Assembly: GCA_031431475.1 (NCBI GenBank)
Contig: JANPDL010000019.1
Location: forward strand, 25,100 to 89,099
Source of the DNA: JADCCX01 sp031431475
Lineage (GTDB): Bacteria > Pseudomonadota > Alphaproteobacteria > Rhizobiales > Beijerinckiaceae
Length of the DNA: 64,000 nucleotides
Direction: 5' to 3'
Both the position numbers and the translations under genes were made by a program. The stretch's first letter is position 1. Each line of letters starts with the position of its first letter. The notes under the pieces are model-generated. The model saw nothing but the letters and a program-made list of their open reading frames with translations, ran no database searches and was not told the DNA's origin. Shown here one piece after another: positions 41,724 through 51,008 of this stretch.

Positions 41724-43256
41724 TCACGCCGCGATCCGCTCATGCATCGCGCGGTATGACAGCGCCTCTGCCAGATGAATGCGCCCGACATCCTTTGAGC
41801 CATCCAGATCAGCAATGGTGCGGGCGACCTTGAGCACCCGGTGAAAGCCGCGCGCTGTGAGACGCAATTTTTCCGCAGCATCGCGGATCAGGGCCTGACC
41901 GTGCGCATCGGGTTTTGCCACCTCCTCGATCACGTTAGGGGGTGTGGCGGCATTCAGAAAGATGTTGTCGAGGCCCATGGCGAGGTAGCGTTCGCGCTGC
42001 CGATCACGGGCTTTGGCAACCCGCCGTGCCACCTCTGCCGAGCCTTCTGACGGTGGCGGCAAGACGAGATCTGATGCAGAAACAGCGGGGACTTCGATAG
42101 CAAGATCGATGCGGTCCAGAAACGGGCCTGACAATCGCCCCTGATATTGCGCGATACATTTCTCGTTGGGCGCGCGCTTGCAGGCGTATCCGGGCTCTGT
42201 TGCACGGCCGCAGCGGCAGGGGTTCATGGCGGAAATCAGCTGAAAACGAGCCGGGTAGGTCACGCGATGATTGGCACGCGACACGGCCACTTCGCCGATC
42301 TCCAGCGGCTGTCGCAGGCTGTCCAGCGCCTGGGCCGAGAATTCCGGCAATTCATCCAGAAACAGCACACCGTGATGCGCCAGCGACACCTCGCCGGGAC
42401 GTGCATGCAAACCGCCACCCGTGAGGGCCGCCATGCTGGCGGAATGATGCGGCGCGCGAAACGGACGACGATCCGTGATCGCGCCATCGGCAAGCACACC
42501 TGCCACGGAATGCACCATGGAGACTTCCAGCAATTCACGTGGCGACAGAGGCGGCAGGATCGATGGCAAGCGCGCGGCCAGCATCGATTTTCCGGAACCT
42601 GGCGGGCCGGAAAACAGCAGATTGTGGCCGCCAGCCGCCGCAATCTCCAGTGCGCGCTTGGCGCTCTCCTGCCCCTTTATATCGCGAAGGTCCGGCAGTT
42701 CGATGGGAGAGCTTTTCATCTTCGGCTCAGGGCGTGCCAGCGTCTGCGTGCCCTTGAAGTGATTGGCCAGCTGAATGAGCGACAGCGGGGCCAGCACCTC
42801 GATATCGCCACCCGCCCATGCCGCTTCGGAGCCGCAGGCTGCCGGGCAGATCAGCCCGTGGTTGCGCCCATTAGCGGCAACAGCTGCGGGCAGCACGCCT
42901 GCGACTGCGGTGAGGCTGCCATCAAGCGCCAGTTCACCCAGCGCGGTGAAACCGTCCAGCGCATCGGGCGGGATTGCGCCTATGGCCGCCATGATGCCCA
43001 AAGCGATGGGGAGATCGTAATGCGAGCCTTCCTTGGGAAGGTCAGCAGGCGCGAGATTGACCACGATGCGGCGCGCCGGAAGTGCCAGGCCTGATGCAGT
43101 GAGCGCGGCGCGCACGCGCTCCTTCGATTCCGCCACTGCCTTGTCCGGCAAGCCGACGAGGACAAAATTGACGTTGCCCGAGGTGATCTGCACCTGCACA
43201 TCCACCGCCCGCGCCTCGATTCCCTCAAACGCCACTGTGGCGACGCGCGTGACCAT
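41724..43256 (-). CDS. YifB/ComM-type AAA ATPase
   Basis: A 510-residue magnesium chelatase-like ATPase. The N-terminal domain has the Lon protease-like fold (residues about 20-150, DGSLTAVAGVLPAAVAA). The AAA module carries Walker A GPPGSGKSM near 225, Walker B VLFLDELPEF, and the C-terminal lid. In Haemophilus and Vibrio ComM is a branch-migration helicase for natural transformation. In Rhizobiales the role is unproven. The ATG at 43256 matches the family N-terminus MVTRVATVAFEGIEA. Confidence 0.92.
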   Translation of the reverse strand: MVTRVATVAFEGIEARAVDVQVQITSGNVNFVLVGLPDKAVAESKERVRAALTASGLALPARRIVVNLAPADLPKEGSHYDLPIALGIMAAIGAIPPDALDGFTALGELALDGSLTAVAGVLPAAVAANGRNHGLICPAACGSEAAWAGGDIEVLAPLSLIQLANHFKGTQTLARPEPKMKSSPIELPDLRDIKGQESAKRALEIAAAGGHNLLFSGPPGSGKSMLAARLPSILPPLSPRELLEVSMVHSVAGVLADGAITDRRPFRAPHHSASMAALTGGGLHARPGEVSLAHHGVLFLDELPEFSAQALDSLRQPLEIGEVAVSRANHRVTYPARFQLISAMNPCRCGRATEPGYACKRAPNEKCIAQYQGRLSGPFLDRIDLAIEVPAVSASDLVLPPPSEGSAEVARRVAKARDRQRERYLAMGLDNIFLNAATPPNVIEEVAKPDAHGQALIRDAAEKLRLTARGFHRVLKVARTIADLDGSKDVGRIHLAEALSYRAMHERIAA

Positions 43257-43524
43257 GCTGTGCGGATTCCCCTGCCTCAAATCAGGGTAGGCGGGAGGAC
43301 AGGGCGGCTCAAGCCGGGTTTACGGGGGTGAAGCCTATGATAAATCGGGGGTATTTGAGCAGCAGTGCTGATTTCGCGCGCTCACCTCTCCAATCTTGCG
43401 GGAGAGGAAGGCCTACCTTTCATTGTCCTTGACTTGACATTCACGTGATCGGCGATGGACCTGTGCATAGAGACACAGCCGTAAGTCACCTGCGCGGTCT
43501 CCCGAAGCCAATTGAGCGCCGCCG

Positions 43525-43896
43525 ATGAACCATACCGAAGCAGTCGATGCCTATTGCGCAGCCTGGAACGAAACCGATGCTGACGTCCGGGCCAAGATCC
43601 TGTCGAAGGTACTAATCCCTGACGCCACTTATATCGATCCGACCGTGCGCACGCAGGGCATTGCTGAGCTTGTCGCGCATATTGAGAAGGTCTTCGAGCG
43701 TTATCCGGGATCTGCCATTGTCCGCACGAGCAATGTCGACTCTCACCATGCTATGGCGCGGTTCGCATGGAAGAAGGTTTTGGCTGATGGCAGGTCGTTG
43801 CCTGAGGGCATAGACTTTGTGAAATTCGATAATGATGGCCGTCTGGCAGAAATTGTCGGGTTTTTCGGATCTTTGCAGGCCGCTGGGACGTCCTGA
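43525..43896 (+). CDS. SnoaL/NTF2-like protein
   Basis: A 123-residue protein with a single NTF2-like cone fold: EAVDAYCAAWNETDADVRAKIL at the start, DATYIDPTVRTQG, and a final beta strand LAEIVGFFG. Such domains bind small hydrophobic ligands or act as isomerases. It stands alone between yifB and ispG, and I can name no function. Confidence 0.75.
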   Translation: MNHTEAVDAYCAAWNETDADVRAKILSKVLIPDATYIDPTVRTQGIAELVAHIEKVFERYPGSAIVRTSNVDSHHAMARFAWKKVLADGRSLPEGIDFVKFDNDGRLAEIVGFFGSLQAAGTS

Positions 43897-43925
43897 ATCT
43901 CTTTGCTCCAAATGATGGTAGAAGT

Positions 43926-45179
43926 CTAAATCCCGAATCGCTGCTCGATATAGCTGTTCACCATCGTCTTGAACTCGCCCGCGATGCCTGCGCCTTTCAG
44001 CGTCGCGGCCTTCTTGCCGTCGATGAAGACGGGAGCCGAGGGGGTTTCGCCGGTGCCGGGCAGCGATATGCCGATATCGGCGTGCTTGCTCTCGCCCGGT
44101 CCGTTGACGATGCAGCCCATCACCGCGACGTTGAGGCTTTCAACGCCGGGGTATTTCTCTTTCCACTCCGGCATCGAGGTCGCCAGCCAGGTCTGGATAT
44201 CGCGCGCCAGTTCCTGAAACACGGTTGATGTCGTGCGCCCGCAGCCGGGGCAAGCCGCGACCTGCGGTGTGAAGGTGCGGAAGCCCATGGTTTGCAGCAG
44301 TTCCTGGCTGGCTTTCACCTCAAGCGTGCGATCACCACCGGGCTCGGGCGTCAGCGAATAGCGCACCGTGTCGCCGATGCCTTCCTGCAGAAGGATGCCC
44401 ATGGCAGCGGAAGCGGCGACGAGGCCTTTCGAGCCCATGCCCGCTTCGGTAAGGCCCAGGTGTAGCGCATGATCCGTGCGCTCCGCCAGCATGCGGTAGC
44501 AGGCGATGAGATCCTGCACAGCGGACACCTTGGCGGAAAGGATGATGCGGTCGCGCGCCAGCCCCATCGCCTCGGCGCGTTCGGCGGACATGATGGCGGA
44601 TTGCACCAGCGCCTCGCGGGTGACCGCGCGGGCATCGATGGGGTGGGTACTTCTGGCGTTCAGATCCATGAGATGGGTCAGCAGTTCCTGATCCAGCGAA
44701 CCCCAGTTCGCGCCTATGCGCACGCATTTGCCGTGCTTCATCGCCATGTCAATGATGGCACCGAACTGCTTGTCCTTCTTTTCCCGGAAGCCGACATTGC
44801 CGGGGTTGATGCGGTATTTCGCCAGTGCTTCTGCGCAGGCCGGATGATCCGCCAGAAGCTTGTGGCCGATGTAATGGAAGTCGCCGATCAGCGGAACATC
44901 GACGCCCCGCAGCATCAGCCTGTCGCGGATATGGGGCACGGCGGCGGCGGCTTCATCGCGATCCACGGTGATACGCACGATCTCGGAACCGGCCCGCCAC
45001 AGTGCTGCGACCTGCTGTGCGGTTCCCTCGATATCAGCCGTGTCCGTGTTGGTCATGGACTGCACGACGATGGGGTAGGCACCGCCGACCATGATGGAAC
45101 CGATGGCGACGCCCACAGTGTCACGGCGCGCGCGGGGGGCGGCGGAGATGAAGGCTTCGGGGAGGCATGGTGCGTTCAT
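43926..45179 (-). CDS. ispG: 4-hydroxy-3-methylbut-2-enyl diphosphate synthase IspG
   Basis: IspG is the iron-sulfur enzyme of the MEP pathway that opens the cyclic diphosphate to HMBPP, using flavodoxin or ferredoxin. The protein has 417 residues. The N-terminal TIM barrel starts VAIGSIMVGGAYPIVVQSMTN, with MTNTDT. The C-terminal cluster domain has CPGCGRT and GCIVNGPGE, with the conserved Cys-Cys-Cys-Glu ligands. The ATG at 45179 is clear. Confidence 0.96.
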   Translation of the reverse strand: MNAPCLPEAFISAAPRARRDTVGVAIGSIMVGGAYPIVVQSMTNTDTADIEGTAQQVAALWRAGSEIVRITVDRDEAAAAVPHIRDRLMLRGVDVPLIGDFHYIGHKLLADHPACAEALAKYRINPGNVGFREKKDKQFGAIIDMAMKHGKCVRIGANWGSLDQELLTHLMDLNARSTHPIDARAVTREALVQSAIMSAERAEAMGLARDRIILSAKVSAVQDLIACYRMLAERTDHALHLGLTEAGMGSKGLVAASAAMGILLQEGIGDTVRYSLTPEPGGDRTLEVKASQELLQTMGFRTFTPQVAACPGCGRTTSTVFQELARDIQTWLATSMPEWKEKYPGVESLNVAVMGCIVNGPGESKHADIGISLPGTGETPSAPVFIDGKKAATLKGAGIAGEFKTMVNSYIEQRFGI

Positions 45180-45238
45180 GGGCCTGATTCACTAGGGAAT
45201 GTGGCGTTTCGTCAAGCCCGTAGGAATTGGGGGGTGTT

Positions 45239-45282
45239 GTGCGTGTCTCGAGGCTCGCCCAAGGCTCGCGCCTCGACATGAG
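45239..45282 (-). repeat. REP-like unit, first of a pair in reversed arrangement
   Basis: GTGCGTGTCTCGAGGCTCGC then GCGCCTCGACATGAG. Here the GTGCGTG end faces outward, unlike the sites at 12.7 and 14.7 kb. Confidence 0.92.
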
Positions 45283-45298
45283 TGACATCCACATACCC

Positions 45299-45343
45299 CC
45301 TCATGTCGAGGTGTGGAGCGAAGCGAAGCCTCGAGACACGCAC
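45299..45343 (+). repeat. REP-like unit, second of the pair
   Basis: CCCTCATGTCGAGGTGTGGAG then AAGCCTCGAGACACGCAC. Only 16 bases separate it from the unit at 45239. It lies between ispG and etfA. Confidence 0.92.
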
Positions 45344-45354
45344 ACCCTACCGCT

Positions 45355-46299
45355 CTACTTCCCCGCCTTCGCCAGTTCCGCCTGCAGTTCCGGCACAATC
45401 GTGAACAGGTCGCCCACCAGACCATAATCCGCGACCTGGAAGATCGGGGCCTCCTCATCCTTGTTGATGGCGACGATGACCTTCGAATCTTTCATGCCCG
45501 CGAGATGCTGGATCGCGCCGGAGATGCCGACCGCGACATAGAGATCGGGGGCCACGACCTTGCCGGTCTGGCCGACCTGCCAGTCGTTGGGAGCATAGCC
45601 CGCATCGACCGCAGCGCGCGAGGCACCGACAGCGGCTCCGAACTTGTCCGCGAGTGGCTCTATCACCTTCTTGAAGTTCTCGGAGGAGGCCAACGCCCGC
45701 CCGCCGGACACCACGATCTTGGCCGCCGTCAGTTCTGGACGATCCGACTTGACGATTTCCTGGCTGACGAAGATGGATGTGCCGGGGTTTCCGGCGGACG
45801 CCACTGCTTCCGTCTTGGCCGCTCCGCCTTCTGCGCAAGCCACGAAGGAAGCCGTGCGCACGGTGATGATCTTCACCTTGTCCTTGCTCTGCACGGTCTG
45901 CATGGCATTGCCTGCGTAGATCGGGCGCTCGAATGTGTCGGCGGAGATCACCTTGGTGATGTCGGATATCTGCTGGACATCGATGAGGGCGGCCACGCGC
46001 GGCATCACGTTCTTGGTGGCGGCGGTGGAGGGCGCGACGATGGCGGCGTAGTTGGCCGCAAGACCTGCGATCAGCGCGGCAGTCGGTTCAGCCAGCAGGT
46101 GCTCATAGGCGGCGTCATCCGCGACCATCACTTTGTCCACACCGGCAAGCTTTGCGGCAGCGGCGGCGACGGAAGCGCAGCCCTTGCCCGCGACCAGGAC
46201 ATGCACCGGGCTGCCAATGGCGGCGGCGGCGGTCATGGCCTTGTGGGTCACGCCGTTGAGGGATGTGTTGTTGTGTTCTGCAATCAGAAGAACGGCCAT
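45355..46299 (-). CDS. etfA: Electron transfer flavoprotein alpha subunit
   Basis: EtfA binds the FAD that carries electrons from acyl-CoA dehydrogenases to ETF-ubiquinone oxidoreductase. The protein has 314 residues. LIAEHNNTSLNG begins the first domain, and the FAD domain has VVSGGRALASSENF, GAAVGASRAAVDAGYAPNDWQVGQTGKVV and AISGAIQHLAGMKDSKVIVAINKDEEAPIF, the family signature. It starts one base after the stop of etfB, with CAGGAG inside the end of etfB. Confidence 0.97.
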   Translation of the reverse strand: MAVLLIAEHNNTSLNGVTHKAMTAAAAIGSPVHVLVAGKGCASVAAAAAKLAGVDKVMVADDAAYEHLLAEPTAALIAGLAANYAAIVAPSTAATKNVMPRVAALIDVQQISDITKVISADTFERPIYAGNAMQTVQSKDKVKIITVRTASFVACAEGGAAKTEAVASAGNPGTSIFVSQEIVKSDRPELTAAKIVVSGGRALASSENFKKVIEPLADKFGAAVGASRAAVDAGYAPNDWQVGQTGKVVAPDLYVAVGISGAIQHLAGMKDSKVIVAINKDEEAPIFQVADYGLVGDLFTIVPELQAELAKAGK

Positions 46300-46300
46300 G

Positions 46301-47047
46301 TCAGATCACTCCTGCTTCCTTGAGCTTGCTCACGAGTTCGGCGGGTGAACCCAGCTTGACTCCGGCCTTGCGGCCTCCGGGCTCCACCGTTTTCAGCACC
46401 GTGAGACGTGGCGTGATGTCTACGCCGAGTGACTCAGGTGTGTGTTCATCGATGGGCTTCTTCTTCGCCTTCATGATGTTGGGTAGCGAGGCATAGCGCG
46501 GCTCGTTGAGGCGCAAATCAGTTGTCACGATGGCGGGGGTGTTCAGCGATACCGTCTGCAAGCCGCCGTCGACCTCGCGGGTGACTTTCACCTTGTCGCC
46601 CTCGACTTCCAGCTTGAAGGCGAATGTGCCCTGCGGCCAGCCCATCAGGGCGGCGAGCATCTGGCCCGTGGCGTTCATGTCGTCGTCGATGGCCTGCTTG
46701 CCCATGATGACGAGGCCCGGACCTTCCGACTCGATCACTTTCTTCAGGATCTTGGCGACGCCCAAAGGCTCGACCGTGGCATCTGTTTTCACATGAATGC
46801 CCCGGTCAGCGCCCATGGCGAGGCCGGTGCGGATCGTCTCGGCTGCGCCCTGCGGACCGACGGACACCACGATGATTTCGGTGGCTCCACCCTTTTCCCG
46901 GATACGGATCGCCTCTTCACAGGCGATCTCGTCGAAGGGATTCATCGACATCTTGACGTTGGCGAGATCAACACCCGAGCCATCAGGCTTCACGCGGATC
47001 TTGACGTTGTAATCAACCACCCGCTTCACGGGCACAAGGATCTTCAT
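46301..47047 (-). CDS. etfB: Electron transfer flavoprotein beta subunit
   Basis: EtfB is the AMP-binding partner of EtfA. The protein has 248 residues and opens MKILVPVKRVVDYNVKIRV. VDLANVKMSMNPFDEIACEEA is the family signature, and the recognition loop VTREVDGGLQTVSLNTPAIVTTDLRLNEPRYA follows. GGGAGGGAA lies before the ATG. A perfect 18-bp palindrome lies about 90 bases upstream. Confidence 0.97.
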   Translation of the reverse strand: MKILVPVKRVVDYNVKIRVKPDGSGVDLANVKMSMNPFDEIACEEAIRIREKGGATEIIVVSVGPQGAAETIRTGLAMGADRGIHVKTDATVEPLGVAKILKKVIESEGPGLVIMGKQAIDDDMNATGQMLAALMGWPQGTFAFKLEVEGDKVKVTREVDGGLQTVSLNTPAIVTTDLRLNEPRYASLPNIMKAKKKPIDEHTPESLGVDITPRLTVLKTVEPGGRKAGVKLGSPAELVSKLKEAGVI

Positions 47048-47137
47048 TAGGCATTCCCTCCCGATGGGTATTGGTTGATCGTCCTTTGCCGCAACCTGTC
47101 ATGGATTGTCCAGCGCTTTGCCTGTGACGAATGGCTA

Positions 47138-47155
47138 TAGTTTATATATAAACTA
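47138..47155. promoter_or_regulatory. Perfect 18-bp AT-rich palindrome upstream of etfBA
   Basis: TAGTTTATATATAAACTA, a full palindrome without spacer. It lies about 90 bases upstream of etfB and only three bases past the stop codon of the DUF1491 gene. It is a likely operator for a dimeric regulator. Confidence 0.5.
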
Positions 47156-47157
47156 AA

Positions 47158-47496
47158 TCAAGAGATGAGATCGAGCCGTGGTTCACCGTTGCGGTCATCC
47201 ACGTCGATGATCCAGATATCGGAGTCAAACCGCTGTTCCCGAGCCAGGCGTTCGGCAATATCGAGCGAAGTTGCGCCGTCCTTGCTGATCTTCTGGAAAG
47301 CCCGGTCGGGTCTGGCCTCATCAAAAGCTGCTTGTGGAGCAGGACCGTAAAGGTCTGCTGTTCCATCAAGGCGATCAATGCAGATGAAGATCGCCCCAGC
47401 CTCGGCGGCACCTTTGCGCCGCACGACTGCGAAGGAATTCTCGCCGTTGCGCTGGCGAATATAGGCGGACACGAAGATATCGGAGCGAAGACGCAT
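47158..47496 (-). CDS. DUF1491 protein
   Basis: A 112-residue cytosolic protein. The pattern RLRSDIFVSAYIRQRNGENS, FAVVRRKGAAEAGAIFI, DRLDGTADLYGPAPQ and the acidic end DIWIIDVDDR is that of DUF1491, a small family nearly confined to alphaproteobacteria. Its role is not known. It is upstream of etfBA on the same strand, but the gap and palindrome between them suggest a separate promoter for etfBA. The stop of the peptidoglycan-binding gene lies 21 bases upstream. Confidence 0.9.
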   Translation of the reverse strand: MRLRSDIFVSAYIRQRNGENSFAVVRRKGAAEAGAIFICIDRLDGTADLYGPAPQAAFDEARPDRAFQKISKDGATSLDIAERLAREQRFDSDIWIIDVDDRNGEPRLDLIS

Positions 47497-47517
47497 CGGT
47501 TAGTGATGCGTCAGCCT

Positions 47518-48255
47518 TCACTCGATGGCAATGCCGGAGGCTTGCCCCAGTTCGCGCAGCACTCGTGCCGGGTTGTCACTACGTGAGGGCAATTTGCGGT
47601 CTTTTTCAAACTTGTCGAGCGCAGCGCGGGTGCCTGCGCCGAAGCTGCCGTCATCGCGCAATGGGCCATAGCCGATCTTGGTCAGCGCGCGCTGGATCGC
47701 GACCACGGTTTCCGGGCGCTCCAGGCGGTCACTGCTGTTGCGCAAAAGGCCCATGATCTGGTCCTTCGGGCGGATATTCGAGGTGAGGATAGAGGCAAGC
47801 AGGGCATCGCTGGTCTGTCCGGTGACGGGGATGCGAGCGGCATTCTGGAAATCACGGATGGACTGGGCTGTTTTCGCCACCGCTGCTGGATCGGGCTCGC
47901 CGGTGTAGAAGCCTCGTGTCGCCAGCTCGGTCTGGATATCGCGCAACAGGTCCGCTTTGCGCTGGATTTCGGCTTCCCGGTCAATCGTGGCAGGACGTGG
48001 CTGGGGCAGGGGTGTCGTTGCAGGCTGCGGCGTGGCGTGGATCAACGGATTGCCGACGAACATCGGTGCGCGGTGGCGCTCGGGCTGCATCAGCAGCATG
48101 TTGCCGAAAATGGCAAAGGCCACGCCACCTCCCGCGATCCAGGCGAGCGATGTCATCGGGTTCCGCAGGATACGTCGGCCGAGCATTCGGGTGACGGTCG
48201 TCTCGCCCTTCGCCAACTTGCGCACGGGGTCACCGGCGGCCAGAATCATGTCCAT
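47518..48255 (-). CDS. Membrane-anchored peptidoglycan-binding domain protein
   Basis: A 245-residue protein with one membrane helix at about residues 35-57 and a Pro-rich periplasmic linker. Two peptidoglycan-binding repeats of the PF01471 type follow: ETELATRGFYTG to IRDFQNAARIPVTGQ, and VVAIQRALTKIGYGPLRDDGSFG to LDKFEKDRKLP. It probably anchors to the cell wall. The ATG at 48255 avoids overlap with the kinase gene, while an ATG at 48297 would add 14 residues and overlap the kinase by 26 bases. It is in operon with the kinase. Confidence 0.82.
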   Translation of the reverse strand: MDMILAAGDPVRKLAKGETTVTRMLGRRILRNPMTSLAWIAGGGVAFAIFGNMLLMQPERHRAPMFVGNPLIHATPQPATTPLPQPRPATIDREAEIQRKADLLRDIQTELATRGFYTGEPDPAAVAKTAQSIRDFQNAARIPVTGQTSDALLASILTSNIRPKDQIMGLLRNSSDRLERPETVVAIQRALTKIGYGPLRDDGSFGAGTRAALDKFEKDRKLPSRSDNPARVLRELGQASGIAIE

Positions 48256-48271
48256 AGTCGGATTTTTTGGG

Positions 48272-50062
48272 TCAGGCACGACGGCGTTCCGGGGCATTGT
48301 CAGTTATTTCGGCTGGTGCGTTCGCCGAAGGCAGAACGAGCGCATGGATGTTGGTGGCAGTTGTGGGTTTTGCCCCGCTGCGTGGCAGCGACAGTGTTAC
48401 CGTCGTGCCTTTGCCCGGCTTGCTTTCGATACTCATGGCACCGTTGTGCAGGCCCATCAGACCGCGTGCGAGGGAAAGGCCAAGGCCGATACCGTTGCGA
48501 TCCCGCGAGAGGCTCTCGTCAAGGCGTTCGAAATGCCGTCCCAGGGCTACGAGTTGCTCCGCCGGGATGCCTGGGCCACGGTCCGATACCTTTACGGTGA
48601 CGAAATGCTCATCCGCGCCAATCGCCACGGCGATGGGTGCTGAACCACCGAATTTTGCTGCGTTTGACAGGAGTTGCGCAAGAACGCAGCGGAAGGCGCG
48701 CTGATCAAGCGGGGCATCCAGCGAAACGGCGGCTGTTGTTTTCGTGATCATGATTGCGGCGTCTTTGCCTTCCGGCTCTTGCCTGAAAGTCTCGACAGCG
48801 ACTTCAACGACGGAACACAGCTCAATTGTCTCTGCCTCGAAATCATAGATGCCCGAATCAAGCCGGGTGATGTCGATCATGGCCGTGACCATGCGCAGAA
48901 GGTCCTGGCCCGCACCGTTGATAATCGTGGCGTATTCGCGCGCCCTCTCGGCGCTGTGGGGTGTGGTAACGGGATTGGCGAGGATATCAGAGAAACCGAT
49001 GATGGCGTTAAGCGGAGTGCGCAGTTCGTGATTCACTGTGGACAGGAAGGCCGCGCGGGCACTGCGGGCGGTCTCGGCCCCGGCCGCGATGATTGCAAGG
49101 CGCTCTTCTTCGGCGACCTGCTGGCTGATGTCGCGCAACGTTGCCATGGCGATGTCGCCGCCCGTGACGGAATGCGAGATGTTGACCGCAATCCAGCGAT
49201 AGCGCGGTGTCTCGCTGCTGGCAGAGGTACGAAGCCGCAGCCTGAGTGACCTGTCGGGGCCGCCTCTGGCGCAATCGCATAGTGCTGTCAGCAACTGAGG
49301 ACGGTCGGCTACCAGAACCAGTTCAGTCAATCCGCGCGCCTTTAGCGCTTCGGCGCGCAAGCCAAGCACACGCTCGGCATTGTCGCTGACGCGCAGCACC
49401 GCACCGGAGCTGTTGGTCGCGAAGACAGTTTCAGAAACCATTGTCTCGATTTCGCGACTTTGTATGCGCTGCTGTTGCACCATGTAGCGCTCGCGCGCCA
49501 CACCATGGAGCATGCCGTTCGCCAGCATTGTCACGTTGACAACGATGAGGATGGCGATCGTCGTGCTCGTCCACGCCATGGAGCCGACGCTGAAACCGTC
49601 AAATGTAAGTTCTTGATTGTAGAACAAAGCAGAGATGATCGTAGCGGTCGTGACAGCAAAAAACCTGAGGGCACGTCTGCGGATGGATCGGCTGCCGACC
49701 ACGAAAGCCTCAATGAAGCAGATCCACAGAAGCGCTATTGCCGAGATCACAGGAATGCCACGCAGAACGCCGCCCAACAAGACCATGGATGACACCAGAA
49801 GGCTCATCATGATGGCGCGGTCCAGTGCGCCAGGGCGGCGCAGATCCATCGCGATTGCTGCAGGCAGTGCTGCAAACAGGAAAAGTGCTGCAATGGCGGC
49901 GAAAGGTTCGCCAGACGTCATCACCATGGGTGGCAATACTGCAAGAACGACTGCCGCGGCAACGAGACGGCAGCTGCGAAACAGGCGCAAACGAGCTTGC
50001 GGGGTCAATGCACCAGCGGTCGTCCACTTCATATCACGCCAGGATTGGCCAGTTGACGTCAT
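48272..50062 (-). CDS. Sensor histidine kinase, PleC/DivJ-like core
   Basis: A 596-residue kinase. Five or six membrane helices fill residues about 32-185. A PAS domain at about 205-315 follows. HisKA has His345 in STVNHELRTPLNAIIGFSDIL, a phospho-acceptor close to those of PleC and DivJ. The ATPase shows QLLSNAAKFG, DRGPGIPA and GIGLGLSLARGLM. The fixed core suggests a cell-cycle or development-related kinase, but no response regulator is adjacent. The peptidoglycan-binding protein follows in the same direction. Confidence 0.92.
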   Translation of the reverse strand: MTSTGQSWRDMKWTTAGALTPQARLRLFRSCRLVAAAVVLAVLPPMVMTSGEPFAAIAALFLFAALPAAIAMDLRRPGALDRAIMMSLLVSSMVLLGGVLRGIPVISAIALLWICFIEAFVVGSRSIRRRALRFFAVTTATIISALFYNQELTFDGFSVGSMAWTSTTIAILIVVNVTMLANGMLHGVARERYMVQQQRIQSREIETMVSETVFATNSSGAVLRVSDNAERVLGLRAEALKARGLTELVLVADRPQLLTALCDCARGGPDRSLRLRLRTSASSETPRYRWIAVNISHSVTGGDIAMATLRDISQQVAEEERLAIIAAGAETARSARAAFLSTVNHELRTPLNAIIGFSDILANPVTTPHSAERAREYATIINGAGQDLLRMVTAMIDITRLDSGIYDFEAETIELCSVVEVAVETFRQEPEGKDAAIMITKTTAAVSLDAPLDQRAFRCVLAQLLSNAAKFGGSAPIAVAIGADEHFVTVKVSDRGPGIPAEQLVALGRHFERLDESLSRDRNGIGLGLSLARGLMGLHNGAMSIESKPGKGTTVTLSLPRSGAKPTTATNIHALVLPSANAPAEITDNAPERRRA

Positions 50063-50323
50063 ACCAAACGGTCCTGATTCATGCGGGACAGCATGAGTCT
50101 TGCTGATGCCAGTATGAAGACAGGCTCTTAAATGAAGCCTAAGACGCGCGCCGCGTTACTGCCTTCCCGGTCTTGTAGAGGAATGAACCCAGGCTTTCCC
50201 TGCGTCATGGTTAACGGGTGCCAAATGTGATCTCTCAAATGCTAACGGGAGTGATGACGAAGGTTGAAGGGCTTTTGCGCTATCCTGTTTATCGTCTGGT
50301 AAGGGTGATCTGGAGTTGGTTTT

Positions 50324-50545
50324 ATGGCGATTCTTCGTATCGCGGCGGCGGTCGGTCTTCTTCTGGTGCTGGCACCGGAGCAGACCATACGCGTCGCCAA
50401 AGGCATGGTCGGCTTGGCGGAAGAGGCAAAATCGCTGCAACCCGCTTCAGCCGAGACAGTCATGACCTATTGCCGGACAAATCCGCAGGTGTGTGCGGAT
50501 GCCGCGCGGCAGGCGGTCGCAGTGGCAAAGCCGAACAAGCCTTGA
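50324..50545 (+). CDS. Small hypothetical protein (DUF5330-like)
   Basis: A 73-residue protein with an N-terminal helix (MAILRIAAAVGLLLVLAP) that could be an uncleaved signal or anchor, followed by a short conserved-looking part with CRTNPQVCADAARQAV. The Cys pair spaced CRTNPQVC is typical of the rhizobial DUF5330 type. The placement directly before sufE is shared by relatives as far as I recall. Function unknown. Confidence 0.6.
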   Translation: MAILRIAAAVGLLLVLAPEQTIRVAKGMVGLAEEAKSLQPASAETVMTYCRTNPQVCADAARQAVAVAKPNKP

Positions 50546-50576
50546 CGGCTGCGACTCGAGCCGCCATCTCGCAGAC

Positions 50577-51005
50577 ATGGCACTTCCGACCTATGACGAT
50601 ATCGCTGAAAATCTCTCGGTCCTCGATGACTGGGAGGAGCGCTATGCCTATGTGATTCAGATCGGCAAGGCATTGCCTGCGTTGCCGGACGATCTCCGCA
50701 CGGAGTCTAATCGCGTCCAGGGCTGTGCCAGCCAGGTCTGGCTCGCGACAGAACTTGATACCGGTTCTGACCCCGTGATGACTTACCGGGGTGACAGTGA
50801 CGCACTGATCGTGCGCGGGCTGGTCGCCCTGGCGATTGCACTTAATTCGGGCAAAACGGCATCTCAAATCATTGCGACTGACACATACGCCAAGTTTGAT
50901 GAGCTGGGCCTCAAGGCCCATCTCTCGTCGCAGCGTTCCAACGGCTTGCGCTCGATGGTCGCCCGCATCCGGCGTGATGCGGAAATGGCGCTGGCGCGCG
51001 CCTGA
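50577..51005 (+). CDS. sufE: Cysteine desulfurase sulfur acceptor SufE
   Basis: SufE takes persulfide sulfur from SufS and hands it to the iron-sulfur assembly complex. The protein has 142 residues. The acceptor Cys50 lies in NRVQGCASQVWL, and the fold continues with RGLVALAIALNSGKTASQI. It is away from the main suf operon. The ATG at 50577 is used because MALPTYDDIAENL is the usual N-terminus. It converges with a small lipoprotein gene across three bases. Confidence 0.93.
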   Translation: MALPTYDDIAENLSVLDDWEERYAYVIQIGKALPALPDDLRTESNRVQGCASQVWLATELDTGSDPVMTYRGDSDALIVRGLVALAIALNSGKTASQIIATDTYAKFDELGLKAHLSSQRSNGLRSMVARIRRDAEMALARA

Positions 51006-51008
51006 ATA

